Both the position numbers and the translations under genes were made by a program. From assembly GCA_035628035.1 (NCBI GenBank), contig DASPKS010000058.1, positions 1-6,953 on the forward strand: 6,953 nucleotides of DNA. Reading direction: 5' to 3'. Below, in pieces: positions 5,081-6,953 of this stretch. Each line of letters begins with the position of its first letter. Positions within the stretch are counted from its first letter, which is position 1. The notes beneath the pieces were generated by a model. That model saw only the letters and a list, made by a program, of their open reading frames with translations. It was not told the origin of the DNA and searched no databases. Source of the stretch: DASPKS01 sp035628035. GTDB lineage: Bacteria > Bacteroidota > Rhodothermia > Rhodothermales > Rubricoccaceae.

Positions 5081-6445
5081 GCTGAAAAGCGAAAGGGTGA
5101 GGAGGGAGAGGCGCGAACGCAGGCGCGGCACGGAAGCTCCGGCGCCCGCGAGCTGGCCGTCGGCCGCCTCCTCCGCGTCGAGCACGGCGCCGCCCATGTG
5201 GCCCGTCTCACCGGCGAGGCCGAGGCAGACGCGGCGCGGGTGGCGTCCGACCTCGTGGCGGGGGTGACCCGCCTCCGGCGCCGCCTCGATTTCTTCCTCG
5301 ACCACTTCTACCGGGGCGACCTCGACACGCTGGAGCCGGTCCTCCTCCAGATTCTCCGCGTGGGGCTCTACGAGGCGCTCGAGACCCGTACCCCGGCGCC
5401 CATCGCCGTGAGCGAGGCGGTGAACGTGGCCGGGCAGCTCCTGCGGCGGGGGGCCGGCGGGCTGGTGAACGGGGTTCTCCGCGCCGCGTTGCGCGCGGCG
5501 GAGACGGGCGCGCTGCCCACGCCGAAGATGGGCGACGCCGCCGAGGACCTCGCCATCCTCCACTCCCACCCGACGTGGATGGTGCGCCGCTGGCTCGGGC
5601 GGCTCGGAGAGGAGGGGGCTGTCGCCCTGCTGGCGGCGAACAACGCCCGCCCCGCGTTCGGCCTTCGCGTCAACACGCTCCGGGTGACGCCCGACGAGGT
5701 GGCGGCCCAGCTGGCTGAGCTCGGCGTGTCCTTCCGTTCCTCGCGGTGGCTCGACGACTTCTTCGTGGTCGAGCAGCTGCAGCCGGTCCTGCGGGGCGGG
5801 CTCGTGCGCGAAGGGTGGTGCGCCGTGCAGGACGAGGCGGCCGGGCTCGTCGTCCGCGCGCTCGACCCGCAGCCGGGAGAGGCCATCCTCGACGCCGCCG
5901 CCGCCCCCGGCGGGAAGGCGCTCTATGCCGCGATCCGGATGGGCGACACGGGCCGCGTCGTCGCGCTCGACGTGCACGAGGCGAAGGTGGGGCTGATCCG
6001 CAAAGCCGCTGAGGCCCACGGCCTCACGAGCGTAGAGCCCGTCGCGGGCGACCTACGCACGATCGCACAGGAAGGCGCGGCGTACGACCGCGTGCTCCTC
6101 GACGCGCCGTGCTCCGGGCTCGGCGTCCTCGCGCGGCGGGCCGACCTCCGCTGGCGCCGGACGCCCGACGACCTCGCCCGGCTCGCACGCCTGCAAGGCG
6201 AGCTGCTCGACGCCGCCGCGCGGTGCGTCCGGCCCGGGGGGGTGCTCGTCTACAGCACGTGCTCCATCGAGCCGGAGGAGAACGAGGACCGCGTTTCTGC
6301 TTTCCTCGCGCGGCATCCCGGGTTCGAGGCGGAGTGCATTACGGAAGTCCCGGAGGCGACGCGGACACCGGCCGGGCACTACGCCGCGTTCCCCCACGTA
6401 CACGGCACCGACGGCGCCTTCGCCGCCCGCCTGCGACGGACCTGA
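5078..6445 (+). CDS. rsmB: 16S rRNA (cytosine-C5)-methyltransferase RsmB
   Basis: RsmB (Sun/Fmu) uses S-adenosylmethionine to methylate C5 of a 16S rRNA cytosine (C967 in E. coli). From the ATG at 5078 the protein has 455 residues, close to the family's 430-450. An N-terminal NusB-like RNA-binding domain (about 25-150; ARELAVGRLLRVEHG, APIAVSEAVNVA, FVNGVLRA-like LVNGVLRAALR) distinguishes it from RsmF/NSUN enzymes. The Rossmann methyltransferase domain carries DAAAAPGGKAL (272-282), acidic Asp298 in VALDVHEAK, GDLRT (Asp325 region), DAPCSGLGVL with Cys345 and STCSIEPEENE with Cys395. The two cysteines are 50 apart, as are Cys325 and the nucleophile Cys375 of E. coli RsmB. The first 24 residues are a polar Lys/Glu/Arg-rich extension before the NusB-like fold. 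An in-frame ATG at 5051 is possible but would push further into the divergent gene; no in-frame ATG or GTG lies between 5078 and the fold. The dinB-like gene follows by 11 bases. Confidence 0.96.
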   Translation: MAEKRKGEEGEARTQARHGSSGARELAVGRLLRVEHGAAHVARLTGEAEADAARVASDLVAGVTRLRRRLDFFLDHFYRGDLDTLEPVLLQILRVGLYEALETRTPAPIAVSEAVNVAGQLLRRGAGGLVNGVLRAALRAAETGALPTPKMGDAAEDLAILHSHPTWMVRRWLGRLGEEGAVALLAANNARPAFGLRVNTLRVTPDEVAAQLAELGVSFRSSRWLDDFFVVEQLQPVLRGGLVREGWCAVQDEAAGLVVRALDPQPGEAILDAAAAPGGKALYAAIRMGDTGRVVALDVHEAKVGLIRKAAEAHGLTSVEPVAGDLRTIAQEGAAYDRVLLDAPCSGLGVLARRADLRWRRTPDDLARLARLQGELLDAAARCVRPGGVLVYSTCSIEPEENEDRVSAFLARHPGFEAECITEVPEATRTPAGHYAAFPHVHGTDGAFAARLRRT

Positions 6446-6456
6446 TCCCCGCACCC

Positions 6457-6953
6457 ATGAACGCCTCTCTCGAACAGACCGCGGCCCGCTGGCAGCAAGG
6501 CCGCGAAGACGCCGACGCCCTCCTCGCCGGCCTCTCCCCGTCCCAGTTCAACTGGAAGCCCGACCCGAAGCGGTGGTCGGTAGGGGAGTGCCTGGAGCAC
6601 CTCAACGTCCTCAACGGGGCGTACCTCCCGCTCGTGCGCGAGGCGATGCGCGGCAACGAGCGGCAGGGCGACCCGCCGTACCGCTACAACCTCGCCGGCC
6701 GCCTCCTCATCAACGCCACCACGCCGGAGGTGAAGCGGAAGCTGCCAACCACGGGCGCGATGAACCCGAGTCACGGGGGGGACGCGTCGAACCTCGATCC
6801 TTCGAAGGTGCTCGCCTCCTACCACCAGCACACGGGGGACTACGTCGCGGCCATCCGGGAGGCGGAGGGGCTCGACCTCGGGCGGGTGAAGGTGCGCTCG
6901 CCGTTCCTCCCGCTCGTGGCGTTCTCGCTCGGCGCCGTGTTCGAAGCGCTCGC
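6457..6953 (+). CDS. DinB superfamily protein (putative metal-dependent four-helix-bundle protein), C-terminus cut by window edge
   Basis: The ATG at 6457 opens a frame that stays open to the right edge, giving 165 residues. The N-terminal part, LSPSQFNWKPDPKRWSVGEC (26-45) followed by LEHLNVLNGAYLP, is the hallmark of DinB_2-type proteins. His48 in ECLEHLN is the usual first metal-ligand histidine. A second His-bearing helix is SYHQHTGDYVAAI (around 121-133). The family's third histidine normally sits in the last helix, which would fall just past the window end (LGAVFEAL is the last sequence seen); about 10-25 residues are probably missing. Members include thiol-dependent transferases (bacillithiol or mycothiol S-transferases) and damage-inducible proteins of unknown activity; nothing here decides between them. 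It lies 11 bases after rsmB on the same strand with no Shine-Dalgarno, so translational coupling or co-transcription with rsmB is likely. Confidence 0.88.
   Translation, partial: MNASLEQTAARWQQGREDADALLAGLSPSQFNWKPDPKRWSVGECLEHLNVLNGAYLPLVREAMRGNERQGDPPYRYNLAGRLLINATTPEVKRKLPTTGAMNPSHGGDASNLDPSKVLASYHQHTGDYVAAIREAEGLDLGRVKVRSPFLPLVAFSLGAVFEAL

Noticed and set aside
3565..5085. Open frame of 506 codons on the plus strand in another frame of the oxidoreductase gene, running across the convergent small gene
   Set aside because: Arg/Pro/Gly-rich shadow sequence with no motif; the overlapping frame encodes a clear flavoprotein.
4913..6019. Open frame of 368 codons on the minus strand opposite rsmB
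   Set aside because: Antisense of the conserved RsmB domains and in a different frame from the real small cysteine-rich gene.
1..6953. Search for tRNA/rRNA genes, CRISPR arrays, transposon ends, prophage or defence-system genes
   Set aside because: The window is almost entirely filled by seven recognisable protein genes; the gaps are 11-58 bases and hold no repeats or structured RNA that I can see.

Overview
This is an ordinary, densely coded chromosomal window from a high-GC bacterium (about 70% GC by eye, not computed). Leucine codons are strongly biased to CTC, glycine often uses GGG, and most genes have no clear Shine-Dalgarno sequence before their start. Together with the type of several proteins, this points to the Bacteroidota side of the tree, most likely a Rhodothermales/Rubricoccaceae-like organism. 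That placement is an inference from style, not a search result. There are no RNA genes, insertion sequences, CRISPR arrays, phage genes or gaps longer than about 60 bases.

Layout: (1) 1-1374, minus strand, the first 458 residues of the excision-repair nuclease UvrC, cut by the left window edge. (2) 1433-2380, minus strand, a fusion of a methylmalonyl-CoA epimerase domain with a small alpha/beta-hydrolase-like domain, 57 bases upstream of uvrC and probably co-transcribed with it. (3) 2417-3400, plus strand, a cation diffusion facilitator (metal/proton antiporter) divergent from the epimerase with only 36 bases between the starts. (4) 3443-4831, plus strand, an FAD/NAD(P)-dependent oxidoreductase of the CoA-disulfide-reductase/NADH-oxidase type with a redox-active Cys42. 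(5) 4843-5079, minus strand, a 78-residue eight-cysteine metal-binding protein resembling prokaryotic metallothioneins. (6) 5078-6445, plus strand, the 16S rRNA m5C methyltransferase RsmB, whose start codon shares the tetranucleotide CATG with the start of the preceding gene. (7) 6457 to the right edge, plus strand, a truncated DinB-superfamily protein, 11 bases after rsmB.

How the genes fit together: uvrC (DNA repair), rsmB (ribosome maturation) and the epimerase (propionyl-CoA to succinyl-CoA route) are housekeeping or central functions with no obvious common theme. The middle three genes (metal efflux, thiol/disulfide flavoenzyme, cysteine-rich metal binder) could form a loose metal/thiol-homeostasis neighbourhood, but that is only an inference from adjacency. 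I see no convincing undescribed system. The items most worth a second look are the epimerase-hydrolase fusion, whose hydrolase half keeps the serine elbow but lacks the usual catalytic histidine, and the overlapping divergent starts at 5077-5080.
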